64,000 nucleotides of DNA from Cephalopachus bancanus (lineage: Eukaryota; Chordata; Mammalia; Primates; Tarsiidae): the NCBI GenBank assembly GCA_027257055.1, contig JAPVLO010000133.1:2914001-2978000 (forward strand). The letters are read 5' to 3'. Below the pieces are notes generated by a model that saw only the letters and a list, made by a program, of their open reading frames with translations, made no database searches and was not told the origin of the DNA. The position numbers and the translations under genes are program-made. Position 1 is the first letter of the stretch. Every line of letters begins with the position of its first letter. Shown here piece by piece: positions 22,041-33,394 of this stretch.

Positions 22041-23784
22041 AATTAAGACTAAGATTACATTCACCAATGGTTTTTAAATAGTCATTTCAAGACCAAAAAT
22101 AGGCAAAATGTCAAGTTTATCTTTTTGCCTCCTCGGTATGCCCTAATGTCACTCTTGGGTTTTGACCCCACTGGGTGCTCAGCTGGACTGTCTTGGATAC
22201 GAACAACTTTCCCGGCCATCTTGAGAGAGCTCCGTTTGAAGAATCAGCTTGTCAGGGTACACAGTAAGCTTCTAAAGTTTGGAATTAGCTCAGAGCTAGT
22301 GAATCTGAAACAGTAAACATCTCAATAGAACCCTTCACTGCAGGATTTATAACTAAGGATTTTTTTCACTAACTCTTTCCTGATGAAGTTTAAAAGAGCT
22401 GTCATTAAGCAGATGCTTTAAGAAGAAATAATCATGGCTAATTCTCAGCTACAAGATGAAATGTTATCACCCATACTTCCCATTCCTCACCACACAAAGG
22501 CATTGATGAGACATCTTCACGTTGTTTTGCTTTTGTTGGAATGTACGTTCACTGTTTCACGGGTGTGAGTGAAGCCTGGTCTCACTAAACAGACGCACTA
22601 AATAGACATGTCATGCTTGACTTTCCCGGTCTCCTTTTGACACTCTCCTGCTCCTCAGATGAAATGCAGACCTCTGCCCACTACAGACCCTGACAAGCGC
22701 CCCACAAGCCCACACATTGAAAAATGAAGAAGAATGTAATACAGAACAGGAATCAGACGCACCCACAGGTCCCCTAGGGTTGACTGCAATTGTTGTAAAC
22801 CCTAGGTACATGAAGACATTAGTCCCCAGAGATAGAAAAGAGAAAGGAAGGAAGAAAAATACACTCACATATGATGCTACTCCCGATGATGGGGCACCAA
22901 TATATCTTTGGAAAATAAATGTGCTGCTTCAAAACAGGGTGTTGATCCCAGCCTCCACATCAGACTTATTAATATAGAAGTAAGCTACCTAAATTATACA
23001 ACATGCCTTACAAAATTAATTCCATTTACACAATCTGTAACATGAAATCAGCATGACTCAGATTCTTCAACAACTCTGTGGAATCAACGTTCTGATTTTT
23101 AAGTAATATATGTAAGTTTTGCAGTTCACCTCAAGCTTGTAAACCGTGGACTGAGCAGTCATGCTCTAATGGATAATATCATTTAATAAAGATATCAAAA
23201 TTATGCCAAGTGTTAGAATTTTCGTTTCATGCTGCTTCATGCCTATTTCAGGCAAATCTGATTATCTAAAACAAGGAAATATCCTCAGATATGGGGTTAT
23301 CTACAAATAGTACTTGTCTGGGTTGTGTTATAAGTAATGTTGCAAAAATCAGCTTTCTCTTTGGTCATGGACCAATCCTATTTGCTCTAATGTCTCCCTC
23401 CTCCCCAAATGACCATGGGCATGTTATTAATAGCCTCAGATTGTTACAAAAGACCCTGATTTCTTCTTTCCATGGAGACTTGAGGACTAGCAAAAAGCCT
23501 GTACTGTATATCCATTGATGCAACATATATCAATAAAACCCAGACCCTGTGCAGTACCTGGAACCAGACATTGGGGTTACAAAAGAAACAGGGGGAGCCT
23601 CTCCACTCCAGGATTCACACTCAAGACACTTAGGGGGGAAAAGGATGCTGAGAAAATACGAGATCTCATAAGTGAAGGGCAATATCTTTGGTCTGGTTCA
23701 TAGTCTGCCCACAGTGCTCACTCAAGGATGGAGAAATGTCTACACTCTATCTGCACAGACTAAGCTAGAAGTGACTTGCTACCA
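22041..23784. other. Unassigned sequence
   Basis: About 1.7 kb with no recognised repeat and no gene. Several 60-86 codon frames on both strands have no recognisable domain. Confidence 0.4.
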
Positions 23785-23975
23785 TTAGTATAACTCTCAT
23801 TGAATGAATATTTACTATGTGACAGGCACTGTTCAAAGCATTTTACAGATACACACAACCAATATTTTCTTCATTTAATTTTAGCAACCACTCTGTGAGG
23901 AAGGTCATATTATTGCTGTTTCTGTTTTACAAATGGATAAAGCAAAATTCAGAGGTATAACTTAACATCACCAAC
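23785..23975 (-). mobile_element. MIR SINE
   Basis: Antisense MIR: 'TTACTATGTGACAGGCACTG', 'CAACCACTCTGTGAGGAAGG', 'GTTTTACAAATGGATAAAGC' in order. Diverged. Confidence 0.7.
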
Positions 23976-24054
23976 TACTGACTCCACATGCCCTTACCAA
24001 GTAATCTAAGTTTGTCAGCCAAAAATGTCTAGACCCTGTCAGGTTGATATCACC

Positions 24055-24077
24055 TGCAAATATGCAAATATGCAATG
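24055..24077. repeat. Tandem octamer-like units
   Basis: Three back-to-back TGCAAATA-type units, two of them forming a complete ATGCAAAT-like core, the known POU/octamer binding consensus. May be chance in AT-rich DNA. Confidence 0.6.
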
Positions 24078-24279
24078 TAATTATTATTTTGTTTTATAGG
24101 TAGAGAGACAACTAATAGGGAGAAAAGTTACATCACAATTATCTGAGTATTGTTCCACTGAAAGGAATATCAGTCATGATTTAAGAGTGACTTACTGGAA
24201 ACTGTCTAAACCTGAAGTCAGAAATATTGGATGGACACCCGATGACCAGGTATATGAGATCCACTTAAATCAGTTCGGC

Positions 24280-24700
24280 AAAGCATAAGGATTCTTTTCA
24301 AAGAGTGTTCCTGATTTGATCATTAATCAGCTTATCCCCCTTTTTCCCTATTGACTGGCCGTCTACTTCAATAGAACACACTGGCTGTTTTCAGAGCTTT
24401 CTCATTCAGCCTTTAAATTAGCTAACTGCCCAGCCACAAGGCAGGTAGCAATTTATGCCAAACAAATCATGAGGCAGGAGGTGCTGAGGAAAGACTGCTG
24501 ATTTTCCTTTCTGCTGTCCTGTGTGGAGGGGAGAGGGTGACAAATGTTTGTGGGCTGGTAAACTGTACTAATTTACAAGCCTGCTGTTATCTTGCTAATG
24601 TAACACTCCCTAGAGGCGCTCTGAGGAATGATCTGGCTGCAGCTTTCAGCTTCAATCAATAAGCTTAGAAGATTATGAAACACCGGCACCTATGTAATAC
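24280..24700. promoter_or_regulatory. Possible conserved non-coding element
   Basis: Repeat-free, mixed-composition segment with closely packed TAAT/ATTA-type cores (GATCATTAATCAGC, TTTAAATTAGCTAAC, TTGCTAATG), a GGCAGGTAGC box and a GATTTGATCATTAATCA near-palindrome. This look is typical of vertebrate enhancers, but conservation cannot be seen from one sequence. No coding frame. Confidence 0.3.
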
Positions 24701-25039
24701 AGTAAGATCCTGCGTTTACACCATTGGGGGAACCATGAGAAGGATTCATGTTATAAGTGATTTTGACATACAAGTTAAAAAAAATTAAAACCTGAATTAG
24801 TACATTGCTTGCCAAGTTTTATGACCAAAGTAATAGTAACAACCAACATTTGTTTAGCGTGTCACAGTTTAAGATATACACTATGATCCCTCAATGGCAC
24901 CTTAATATGATTACCATCATCATAGCAGCCACCACTGGCTAGGTGTCAGGCACGGATCTAAATTCTCTGCTTGTGTTGTACTCATGATCTCCCCTTTGCC
25001 TTCAAACTTTTGGTCTTTGCATCGTATCCTTGTGAATTA
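24701..25039. other. Unassigned, with a possible MIR scrap
   Basis: At about 24840-24960 'CAACATTTGTTTAGCGTGTC' and 'TAGGTGTCAGGCACGGATC' may be MIR remains. No gene seen. Confidence 0.35.
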
Positions 25040-25800
25040 ACAGCCACCAATTTGATTATGCAAGTCAGAAATCATAGAGTCATCCAGACACCTCCTTCTC
25101 CCCACGCCCCAAGTACAACCCATAACCCAAACAATCATTCCACCCCCTAAATATATCTCCACAGTACCCACCTCTCTCCAGGTCCACCACAATGACCTTA
25201 GCCCATCATCGCCCACCAGAACCTTTGCACAGCTTCCCAGTTCACTTTCTAGCATCCCATGCCCCCCACCACCACCATCACCACTCCTTTTTCATCTTCT
25301 CAGAGCGGGCACTTGAGATGCAAATCTGACCATGGCATACACACACGCTCTTGAAAACACACACACTTAAGACCCTTCAGGGATTAGCCCAGACATTTCC
25401 ACAGGATGCAGTCCATGCAGCACCTGACACCTGCTCCCTGGTGCCATGCTCTACCTTGAACTTCACCCTCTGGCTACACCAGCAATTGTTCAGATCCTTC
25501 AAATGTCCCCTGTACGTTTGCCACATTGTCCCTCACTTCTTCCACCTGGTATGCTATCACCACCATCCGCTTGCCTAGTTAATGCCAGTTCATCTGTCAG
25601 CTCTTACTTCAAACATTACCTCATTAAGTAAAACATCCCTGACTTCCTTAAACAGACCCCCCTCTTTCCACCCAACTCCAATTCCTTTGCTATATGTCCT
25701 CACAGAACCATGCTCATTTTCCCTACTGTCTGTCTGCTCAGGGAGAGCAGAGATGGCACCTGTCTTTAATCATTAATGTGTCTCCAGTTTCTTGACCAGC
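25040..25800 (+). mobile_element. L2 LINE, 3' part of ORF2 and 3' UTR
   Basis: Sense L2: 'ATAGAGTCATCCAGACACC' and 'AAATATATCTCCACAGTACC' fit the region after the reverse transcriptase core. Then 'CTTGAACTTCACCCTCTGGC', 'TTCTTCCACCTGGTATGC', 'CATCTGTCAGCTCTTACTTC' and 'TAAAACATCCCTGACTTCC' fit the L2 3' region. All frames are broken. It carries a CCACCACCATCACC run at about 25268. Confidence 0.75.
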
Positions 25801-25869
25801 AAGCAAGTAAGCAACCAAAGATAGATACTCATTAACTAAATTGCTGAATAAACTCACAAATTACCCTCT

Positions 25870-26035
25870 AAACATCTTTTTCCCATTTAATCTTCACATG
25901 TGTCCAATAAAGGAGATAATAATAGTGTCCCCATCTTTATAAATGAGGTGACTAAGTCTTAAAAAGACCATGTCCCTTGCCCCTAGGTCTCAGGTCACTG
26001 TGTGATGGAGCCAAAGCTCAAACTTGGGTCTGTTA
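25870..26035 (-). mobile_element. MIR SINE
   Basis: Antisense MIR: 'TTTAATCTTCACATGTGTCC', 'CCCATCTTTATAAATGAGG', 'TGTGATGGAGCCAAAGCTC' and 'AAACTTGGGTCTG'. Confidence 0.75.
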
Positions 26036-26309
26036 ACTCTTTGACCCTCCCCTTGGAGTAATGGAATTTCTCCAGCCCAGGCAAAAGAGAGGAGGTAAAA
26101 GTCATCACAACAATATTTACACAGCTCAGCAAATTAGAACTACTGCGTTGTGCACTAAGGCAGGTGAATTTGATGATAGGAAGATTATACTTCAATAAGC
26201 TTGTTTTCAAAAATACCACAATTTTCTCAGTGATATTTTGGAGTTCAACCCAGAAAGCACCTCTAAAAATATAAAACACTTGAATACTTTCTAGAAAGAT
26301 TAATTTACC

Positions 26310-26490
26310 CTTCTTAAAGTGTGGTCCTCAGATCATGTGCATCAGAACCATACTGGATGCTATAACCATACTGGCTGCAGATACCTGGGCCCAATTCTGG
26401 ATCTACTGAATAAAAATGGCTAAGGATGAGTCACCAGAAATCTTAATTTGCATGAGAAGTAGTTTTTATGCACACTAAAGTTTGGAATAC
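26310..26490 (+). mobile_element. MER5-type hAT (Charlie) non-autonomous element
   Basis: 'AAAGTGTGGTCCTCAGATCA', 'GCATCAGAACCATACTGG', 'GGGCCCAATTCTGGATCTAC', 'TGAATAAAAATGGCTAAGG' and the 3' 'TGCACACTAAAGTTTGGAAT' follow the MER5A/B consensus order. Both ends are present but eroded. Confidence 0.8.
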
Positions 26491-26644
26491 AGAAATACCT
26501 GTGTTTCTCAGAGCCAATTTTCTAGCAAACAGTGAGACTTCCGATAACTGAGAACAAAAACATCCTGTGTCTTACACAGTTATTCACCCAAATGCTAGTG
26601 GTGGCACTAAACATGCATCGCAGGTGAGGAAGGAGAGACAGAGG

Positions 26645-26825
26645 CTGCACAAGGATGGAATTTAGCGTAGACTTCGGAGTCAAAATACTGGGGTTCAAAT
26701 CCTGGCTCTACCACTTACGACCCCTATGACCTTCCTTGTCTAAGTTGTTTCACCTTGCTGTGTCTGTTTCCTCATCTATAAAATGGGATAATAATAGTAC
26801 CTATTTCACAAATCTCTTAAATGGT
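26645..26825 (+). mobile_element. MIR SINE, nearly complete
   Basis: Sense MIR: 'GGGGTTCAAATCCTGGCTCT' (the tRNA-like B box), 'CCACTTACGACCCC', 'GTTTCCTCATCTATAAAATG', 'GGGATAATAATAGTACCT'. One of the best preserved MIR copies here. Confidence 0.92.
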
Positions 26826-28250
26826 GTTCCATTTATCAATTTATTCATTTTGAAGCCTGCTCTGCACACATTGAATTGAACCTTTCAATATTTTGCCTTT
26901 GCCTGCTGGCATGAGTTAAGCATCATCATGAAAAGACACTAGAGGTGGAAGGAGTCTCCCACCCAGTTGTAACATATCACACTCAGCAGGCTCCCAAGTG
27001 GTGATCTTTCCAATATTGGCTCTTACAGTGGATGGGTTTTCCAGTGCCCAGCTTCTGCAACACACGGTGGCTAGCCACACCCAACACCCAGCAGCTTCCC
27101 CTTGGCATGATCCAGGCAGTATTGTAGCAAGCTCTAAGGCCTCAGTAAAGGACCTTGACAATCTCCCCTGCCATCCAGTGGGCCACAATTATGTGATGAT
27201 GCACTTTCTAAAGAGTTCTGGCTCTTAGTCCTGAGTAGGAGACACCTAGTTTCATTGTTATTTCTTCCTTGGGAGTTTCGTCTCAGCCTTTGAACACTGA
27301 GTGCTTCTATACTTGCTATTCCTATATTTTTCAGAGTTCTTTTTACTTCTTACTAACACATTCCTCTTACTTAATGTATGGATTCCAGAGGTTTGAATGG
27401 ATGAAGGAATCTGCATTTTTAAAGGTCCTGGGTGCCAGAAAAAAGAATATCTGTGTCTAGGCACTCAAGCTCAGTTATCTATAGTCATTTCTTACATAAC
27501 ACAACTCCTAAAAGCTTCCTAGAATGGATGATTTGCCATCTCATTACTCGATAACAAATTGCAGTTTCTCATTTTCCCATTGTGCTCATGAAAAGCCTAC
27601 TTCAGTTCACTGGTGAGGACTGATAGCCACATTATATTATGAAATTTATAAAAGACAGATTCTAGTGCTCAAAAAAGCCAGATGACAAAAATCATATCTG
27701 TGACAGCTGACAGGTTTTTCAAAGCTCTAAAAGAGAAAGCCAAAAACATATGCTGTAGGTCTCAACTCATAAACAAGTGTCATTAAAGGATTTAATAGAA
27801 TACCTTCCACCATCACAAACTGGACCTTTCAAGATTTGCATACAGAGACCTCGCCTGAGTTGTTTATCTTTGAATGCTATTTTGGGAGGGTCTTCTTAGA
27901 GCAAAAAAACTGAAGACCTGTATTCAAATTCTGACTGTAACCACAAGCTAGGGCACCCTAACCTCATTATTTAATCTTTGGTCATAGGTCTGAAAACGGA
28001 AGAGGGCCAACTGGAAAAAGGAATGCATTAAAATTATATGATTCTCTGAAAAGTAAGGTTAAGAAAGTAAAAGACGTTGAATTTGTAATTTGCTATTAGG
28101 ATATGGATAATGCATCAGTTGGTTACAGACAGTGTTATTGCCATTCTAGTTAAGAAACAAGCTCCTTTCAAAAATTCTATATTACAGCAGCAGGCAGACC
28201 CTGAGCAGTCCAGATAATATTGTGCCCTTCACAAAAGAGGAAGCTTGTGT
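26826..28250. other. Unassigned sequence
   Basis: About 1.4 kb without named repeats. A 90-codon reverse frame (26916-27188) overlaps a 76-codon forward frame. Neither has recognisable domains. No gene supported. Confidence 0.4.
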
Positions 28251-28254
28251 TTGG

Positions 28255-28480
28255 AAATAATAACGGCAAATACATGTCAGGCACTGTTATGAATGTTCAA
28301 AACACAGCAACTCATTTCATGCTCATGACAGCCAAATAAGGCAGAGACCATTTATGAATCACAGAGAGGTTGGAAACCTGCCCAAGGCCACACAGCTAGA
28401 AAATGCCATGCCTGGAGCCAAAGTCAAGCAGCCTGACCCTAAAATCTGTGCTCTTCATCATCACGATATCCTGCCTTTTC
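28255..28480 (-). mobile_element. MIR SINE
   Basis: Antisense MIR: 'TACATGTCAGGCACTGTTAT', 'CTCATTTCATGCTCATGACA', 'CACAGAGAGGTTGGAAACC', 'GCCCAAGGCCACACAGCTAG', then a decayed tRNA-like part. Confidence 0.88.
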
Positions 28481-29894
28481 CCAGTTCACCCAATTTTTAA
28501 AATTCCATATTAGTAATTGTTTCCACAAATCAATAAGTCATCAGTTTTCTAGAGAAACCATACATAAAGGAATTCAAATGCCTAATCCGATATTGTTACC
28601 ATCCGAAGAATTCATACTAATGGCCTTGGAAGAGAAACTTAGATTTAGAATGCAAAAATAACCACTACTTAAGTCCAAAATAAGCCTTGCCTGGTTTTGC
28701 CCTCTTGGAGTTGCAGAATCTTGACCTGATAATCAGGAAACTTCTGCCAGTACAAGTCTATACCTGGATACAGTATTTTAATTCACACATATATGAAAAC
28801 AACAAAAAGATTTGTTCAGAATGTTGGAACCTACACTCTTTATAGAGACCTGATTCTACTGTAGAGGTCACTGATTCCACACAAAACAAACTGGAAAGAT
28901 TATGAAGAGATTCTTCTGTCTGCATGTGGTTCTTCCTCATGAGGGACTTGGCAATCACCTTTAACTGATGAGGCCACTTAAGGAGTCTCTTCGCCAGTCC
29001 AGTCCTTCCCTCTCCGTGAAGTTTGTGGTGGTATGGGAGCAGTGACTGGGTCAGCTGCACAGGCCTGTGCTCAGAAGTGTAGCTCTGGCATGGAGTGAAG
29101 ACCCCAAAACAGACCTCTGAGGGCTAGGTGGGCCCTTGTTATGTTGCTCTGACTAGATGGTTTTCCCCCAGGGCATTAGAATTGATTACAGTACTTGGGT
29201 TATCACTGTGAGGAACCTGAGAGGCCCTGCAAAGATGTATAGCCTCTCACTTATTTGTGCCTTATTATCTTTGCACTGCCTATTTTAACAGCTCAGTGCT
29301 TAACCAACCTACAAGCAACTTAAGCCAAACCTGTCTCATTCTTGCAAATCTTCAAATCCACACTGGCCTTTGTGGGCTGGCATCGCTCAGCTGGGATCGC
29401 TGCTGTTTGCATCAGGGTCCTTATTAATGAGTCTTGGTCTTTGCTTAGGCACTTGATGAAAGTAGTTTTGGGAGTCCTGGTTGTTTGTTATGAACCCTGG
29501 GAGTGGCTGTCGCAGCTAGAGGTTGCCTGAGCATTCTGCCTGAGCTGTCTCAGCTGGAAGGAAAATTCTTATGCTCAAACAACTTGTTTTCTTTTGTAGT
29601 GGTGATAGAAGGAGCTCTAAAGCCCCTTCCTTAAGAATTGCCTCTTCCTGCTTGGTGTAGAAACCAGAAAGGAATTTTTCACTGACACAGCTCAAAGATA
29701 ACTTCTTGTCCAACACCACTGAGCATCACCTGGGCACCTTTTGTAGTGCTTCATATTATCCCACCTGACAGGAGGTTTATACTGTACAGAATCTGTTCCC
29801 TTCATGCTAAATATTCTCTTGGAATGCCAACTGCCAAACACTGTGCTCCCACATTACACAAAATACACACCATCTATCTGATCAGAGCTAAAAT
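28481..29894. other. Unassigned sequence
   Basis: No named repeat or gene recognised. A 100-codon reverse frame (28758-29060) has no domain. Confidence 0.4.
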
Positions 29895-30090
29895 CCCAAA
29901 TCCTCAGTGAAGCTGCTCCAGCCCGTGTATTATCTGCTGACAACACGTTTCCCTTTCCTGAGTCTGAATCTTACCCCTCTAACTAAGTAAGCTCTGAGAA
30001 CAACTTGGAACAAGAACACGTTACATATCTCCCTTAGGACTCTGCACATAATAGCTCCTCAAAATAGTGTGTTCGTTGACTGCTGGCACA
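29895..30090 (+). mobile_element. Possible L2 3' end
   Basis: 'AGTGAAGCTGCTCCAGCCCG', 'GTAAGCTCTGAGAACAACTT' and 'CTCTGCACATAATAGCTCCT' resemble the L2 3' region in order but are very eroded. Confidence 0.42.
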
Positions 30091-30639
30091 CTGAAGTTTG
30101 CAACACACAATTAACAGTATCTATAAAGACAAAAGCCCGTTGTGCTGCAATTTCCCAAATGAACTGAAAAAGAGATGTTCCAACAAGAACAAGCAAGATG
30201 AGAGACTATTTTCACATGAAAAGGACTTTCCACAAGTGGAAATTTCAAAAACTGTCAATCTCATCCTTAAATTCCTTTTGGTTTGCAAATTTTATTAACT
30301 TCATTCAAAGCTGTGTCTATAGGTTGGGTAGAAACATTTTTGAAAGTAGTGGGGGGAAAAAAACCAGAGGAACTGATAAACCAGTAGTTATTCAAATATC
30401 CAAATATCCAATTTCAGCTAAGACAAAAGTCTATCAACTCTTTTTTCCCACTAAATTTAAAACATTCCGCCATGATTTAGCCAATTTTCCCCTTCTGAGT
30501 TGGCTCTTCTGCTTGATACTTAATTGGTTAGTAGTGGGAACTGGTTGACAGGTGGGATAAAGAAAGTTAAAAGATCGGTAAGCCCCAGGAAAATCCTTTC
30601 AAAAGGAAGTTGATGGTCATGTAAATAAGGTTCCTGTAA
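30091..30639. other. Unassigned sequence
   Basis: No named repeat. The 116-codon frame at 30198-30548 has no domain and overlaps a 66-codon frame in another register. Not supported as a gene. Confidence 0.4.
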
Positions 30640-30780
30640 TAATAATAGCTTGCGTGTGTACAATGCTTCATGGTTTAAAAAGCATTTTCACATGTGTTAG
30701 CTGATTTGATACAATATTTTCACAAAATAACAGAGCAGAGCAAATTGTCTCATACAGAAGAGGAAATTTCCATTGTAATA
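30640..30780 (-). mobile_element. MIR SINE fragment
   Basis: Antisense MIR 3' half: 'ATAATAATAGCTTGCGTGTG', 'AAGCATTTTCACATGTGTTA', 'CAGAAGAGGAAATTTCC'. Confidence 0.55.
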
Positions 30781-30924
30781 GTAGAACTGTAAGGAAACTG
30801 GTTGAGTCTGTTATTTACCTCCCTACCCCTTTATATTTATCTGAGAAGCAACAGTCATTAAATAGATATGTCTGGACATGGAAGAGAAAATTACTTTTTG
30901 CTTGTGCTATTGTGAGACATTGCT
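30781..30924. other. Unassigned sequence
   Basis: Short stretch between a MIR and a MER5-type element. No gene seen. Confidence 0.4.
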
Positions 30925-31419
30925 CTAGGACAAGTGTTCTCAAAGGTTAGCACGCAACACAGTCACCTAAAGAACTTGCCATTGCTGAGTCCCATCTCCC
31001 AGAGTTTGAGTCACTAGTTCTGAGATGGGGCCTAAGAAGCTACATTTCTTTTCTTTTTTTTTTTTTTTTGAGTTGGAGTCTCACTCTGTCACCCAGACTC
31101 GAGTGCAGTGGCCCACTCCCGGCCACCACAGCTTTGACCTGCTGGGCTCTGGCGATCCTTCCATCTCAGCCTTCCAAGTAGCTGGAACTACAGGTGCGCA
31201 CTACTACGCCCGGCTAATTTTTTGATTTATTGTAGAGATGAGGTCTTGCCAAGTTGCCCAGGCGGGTCTCGAACCCACAGCCTCAGGCAATCCACTCACC
31301 TCAGCCTCCCAAAGGCGTGGGATTACCGGCTGAGCCACCGAGCCCGGCAGAAGCTACATTTCTAACATGTTCCTGGGTAATGCTACTCTGGACAGTCTAG
31401 TACCATACTCTGAGAACCA
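30925..31419 (+). mobile_element. MER5-type hAT element split by an Alu
   Basis: Left part (30925-31049): 'GTGTTCTCAAAGGTTAGCAC', 'AACACAGTCACCTAAAG', 'GTCCCATCTCCCAGAGTTTG'. Right part (31349-31419): 'AACATGTTCCTGGGTAATGC' and the terminal 'TCTGAGAACCA'. The two join into one MER5A-like element when the Alu at 31050-31348 is removed. The right end is also the target of the next L1. Confidence 0.85.
31050..31348 (-). mobile_element. Alu-type SINE inside a MER5-type element
   Basis: Poly-T, GAGTTGGAGTCTCACTCTG, to GAGCCACCGAGCCCGGC. Perfect 15-bp target duplication AGAAGCTACATTTCT (31035-31049 and 31349-31363). On the minus strand the B box region reads GTGGGTTCGAGACCCGCC. Little eroded, so among the younger copies here. 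Confidence 0.97.
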
Positions 31420-31822
31420 GTTTTTTTTCTTTCTTTTTTTTTTTAACTCTGTTTTATTATAGAGATATAGGGTACAAGCCAGAACTGGGTACATAAGTAA
31501 TCTACATGCAGGTGAAGTTTGGGCCACCAAACAGTCCTCACATCCCCTGGTTTAGAATCAATATTGTCAAGATGTCCATCTTATCCAAGGCAACTTGCAG
31601 ATTCAATGCAATTCCCATTAAATTATCAACATAATTCTTCTCAGACCTGGAAAAGCCAATATAGAAATTCAGAAGGAAACAAAAAAGAGCATGAATAACC
31701 AAAACAATCTTCAACAAAAGGAACAAATGGGAGGTATCACACTTCCAGACTTTAAACTTTACTACAAGGCTATAATAATCAAAACAGTCTGGTACTGGTA
31801 CACGAACAGGCATATAGACCAA
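31420..31822 (-). mobile_element. L1 with 5' inversion (twin priming)
   Basis: The left end is a poly-T and an antisense L1 3' UTR (to about 31545). From about 31546 the sequence switches to sense ORF2, reverse transcriptase-downstream region ('GAATCAATATTGTCAAGATG', 'GGAGGTATCACACTTCCAGA', 'CTGGTACTGGTACACGAACA'). An 8-bp duplication GAGAACCA (31412-31419 and 31823-31830) brackets the whole. The 117-codon reverse frame at 31538-31891 is the wrong strand of ORF2. The frames are broken. Confidence 0.85.
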
Positions 31823-31830
31823 GAGAACCA

Positions 31831-32918
31831 CTTTCAAATATAATTCTTTTTTGTCTCTCACTGACCCCACATGAAAACCTGAGCAGATCACAAGACTCTT
31901 CTGCTTACACTTGGGTTATATTAAATCGCAATTACTATCACTCTAAATCAGGAACACAATCAATTTAGAGATTAGAATGTTCAACTTATGTATGATATTA
32001 ATCAAAACTCTGAACTCAATTCAATGTTAACACTTCTGCCTTCTTTCTCTTTGGGCTTTCTCAGACTGGGAGACAACAGGAAGAAAAGAGGGGAATGGTA
32101 GACTTCTGGATTTCTCTGTCCTGTGCTCCCCGCACACACACCAGCTCCTCGAGGGTTGACTGAAGGGTTTTGTGAAGTGGAAGTAAGAGAGGGAAGGGGT
32201 GAAGAAAGGCCTATATGTAGTAGGGTTATAACAATCTTTGCACTACCTAGGTTTGGCAGATTTGGAAGCTGTCTCTCCAGTGGGTGTTTTAGTGTGTTAT
32301 TTGGAGGAGCCCAATGCTACAACTTATTTAATACACCTCATTCCAACCAGTTGCCACCTCATCTTTCCTCAACCCTAGGAATCAAGTTGTGTTTTATTTT
32401 GTTTTGTTTTGTTTCCACAGGGTCCCTCTGTGCCTTCAGGAGGCCCTACAGGAAAGATCCACGACCAATCACCTTAGCTCTCCCTCCAATGGTTCACTGG
32501 AAACACGATCACACACCCTGCCCCAACAAATTCCACGAATATCAACCAATATGTGATAGTCATGTCTGTGCTGCTGCCACAGACCCATTTCCCACACTCC
32601 ACACATGTGTAAGCCCTGCTACTCTAGGCCTTCTCTCAAAAACAAGGAGCACATTTCAGGTATCTGAGTGATCCTGTGAAAATCCTTCTCACAAAGTTTG
32701 AAGCAACACCCACCCCACTTCCTTGAGGGAAGAGGATGCAGATCACAAAATAATATTAGTTGCTTCTCTTCTCACACTTTGATTCCTCTTCCTTCGCGGA
32801 CCCTCTCATCTTTGCAGAGTAGGAAAAGCCTGGAAAAGTATGGATTGACTCTTGGCCATTTCTATGAAATCCATCTATGGAAAACCAGCTTTAGAGTTTC
32901 TCATCCAGTGCATCATGG
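31831..32918. other. Unassigned, holding the longest open frame
   Basis: A 182-codon frame (32123-32671) lies here. It has no domain, signal peptide or repeat pattern. A 3'-splice-like TTTCCACAG occurs inside it at about 32412. Roughly one frame of this length is expected by chance in 64 kb on six frames, so I do not call it a gene. A (GTTTT)n run lies at 32392-32412. Confidence 0.4.
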
Positions 32919-32919
32919 T

Positions 32920-33352
32920 GTGTGGTGATTAATTCAATACGTCAAACTTGACTAGGCCATGGTGTTCTGTTGTTTGGTCAAACTCCAGCCTCAATGTTGC
33001 TGTGGAAGTATTTTTTAGATGTGATTAATATTTAAATCAATAGACTTTGAGCAGAGCAAATTACCCTCCATAATGACCTCATCCAGTCAGTTGAATGTCT
33101 TAAAAGAAAAGAATAAAGTTTCCTGAGGAGGAAGAATTCTGCTTCAGGATTGCCTTCAAACTCAAGACTGCAATATCAATTCTAGTAAAAATTTTTACCC
33201 TGCTGACCTTCCCTACAAACTCCAAACTTGTTGGTCCCCACAATTACATGAGCCAATTCCTTAAAATAAATCCCTATCTATAGTTATCATCTATCTATCT
33301 ACCTATCATTCTATCTCCTATTGATTCTATTTCTCTGAAACCTAACTAATAC
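32920..33352 (+). mobile_element. ERVL-like solo LTR, family not assigned
   Basis: Recurrent mammalian LTR pattern: 'CAAACTTGACTAGGCCATGG', 'TTGTTTGGTCAAACTCCAGC', 'TTTAGATGTGATTAATATTT', 'AAATCAATAGACTTTGAGCA', 'CATGAGCCAATTCCTTAAAA' then AATAAA, and a terminal CTAACTAATACA. A (TCTA)n stretch is built in at 33284-33315. I recognise the class but not the name. Confidence 0.6.
33284..33315. repeat. (ATCT)n microsatellite
   Basis: Imperfect ATCT/ACCT units expanded within the 3' part of the LTR. Confidence 0.85.
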
Positions 33353-33394
33353 ATAATATCTTGCTAAAACTTCTACTTTAAGATCCCTTTTTAA

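Noticed and set aside
31538..31891. 117-codon reverse frame with hydrophobic segments
   Set aside because: It is the wrong strand of an L1 ORF2 fragment.
32123..32671. 182-codon open frame, the longest in the window
   Set aside because: No domain, no repeat or family resemblance, no Kozak or splice evidence. A rough estimate gives about one frame of this length by chance in 64 kb on six frames.
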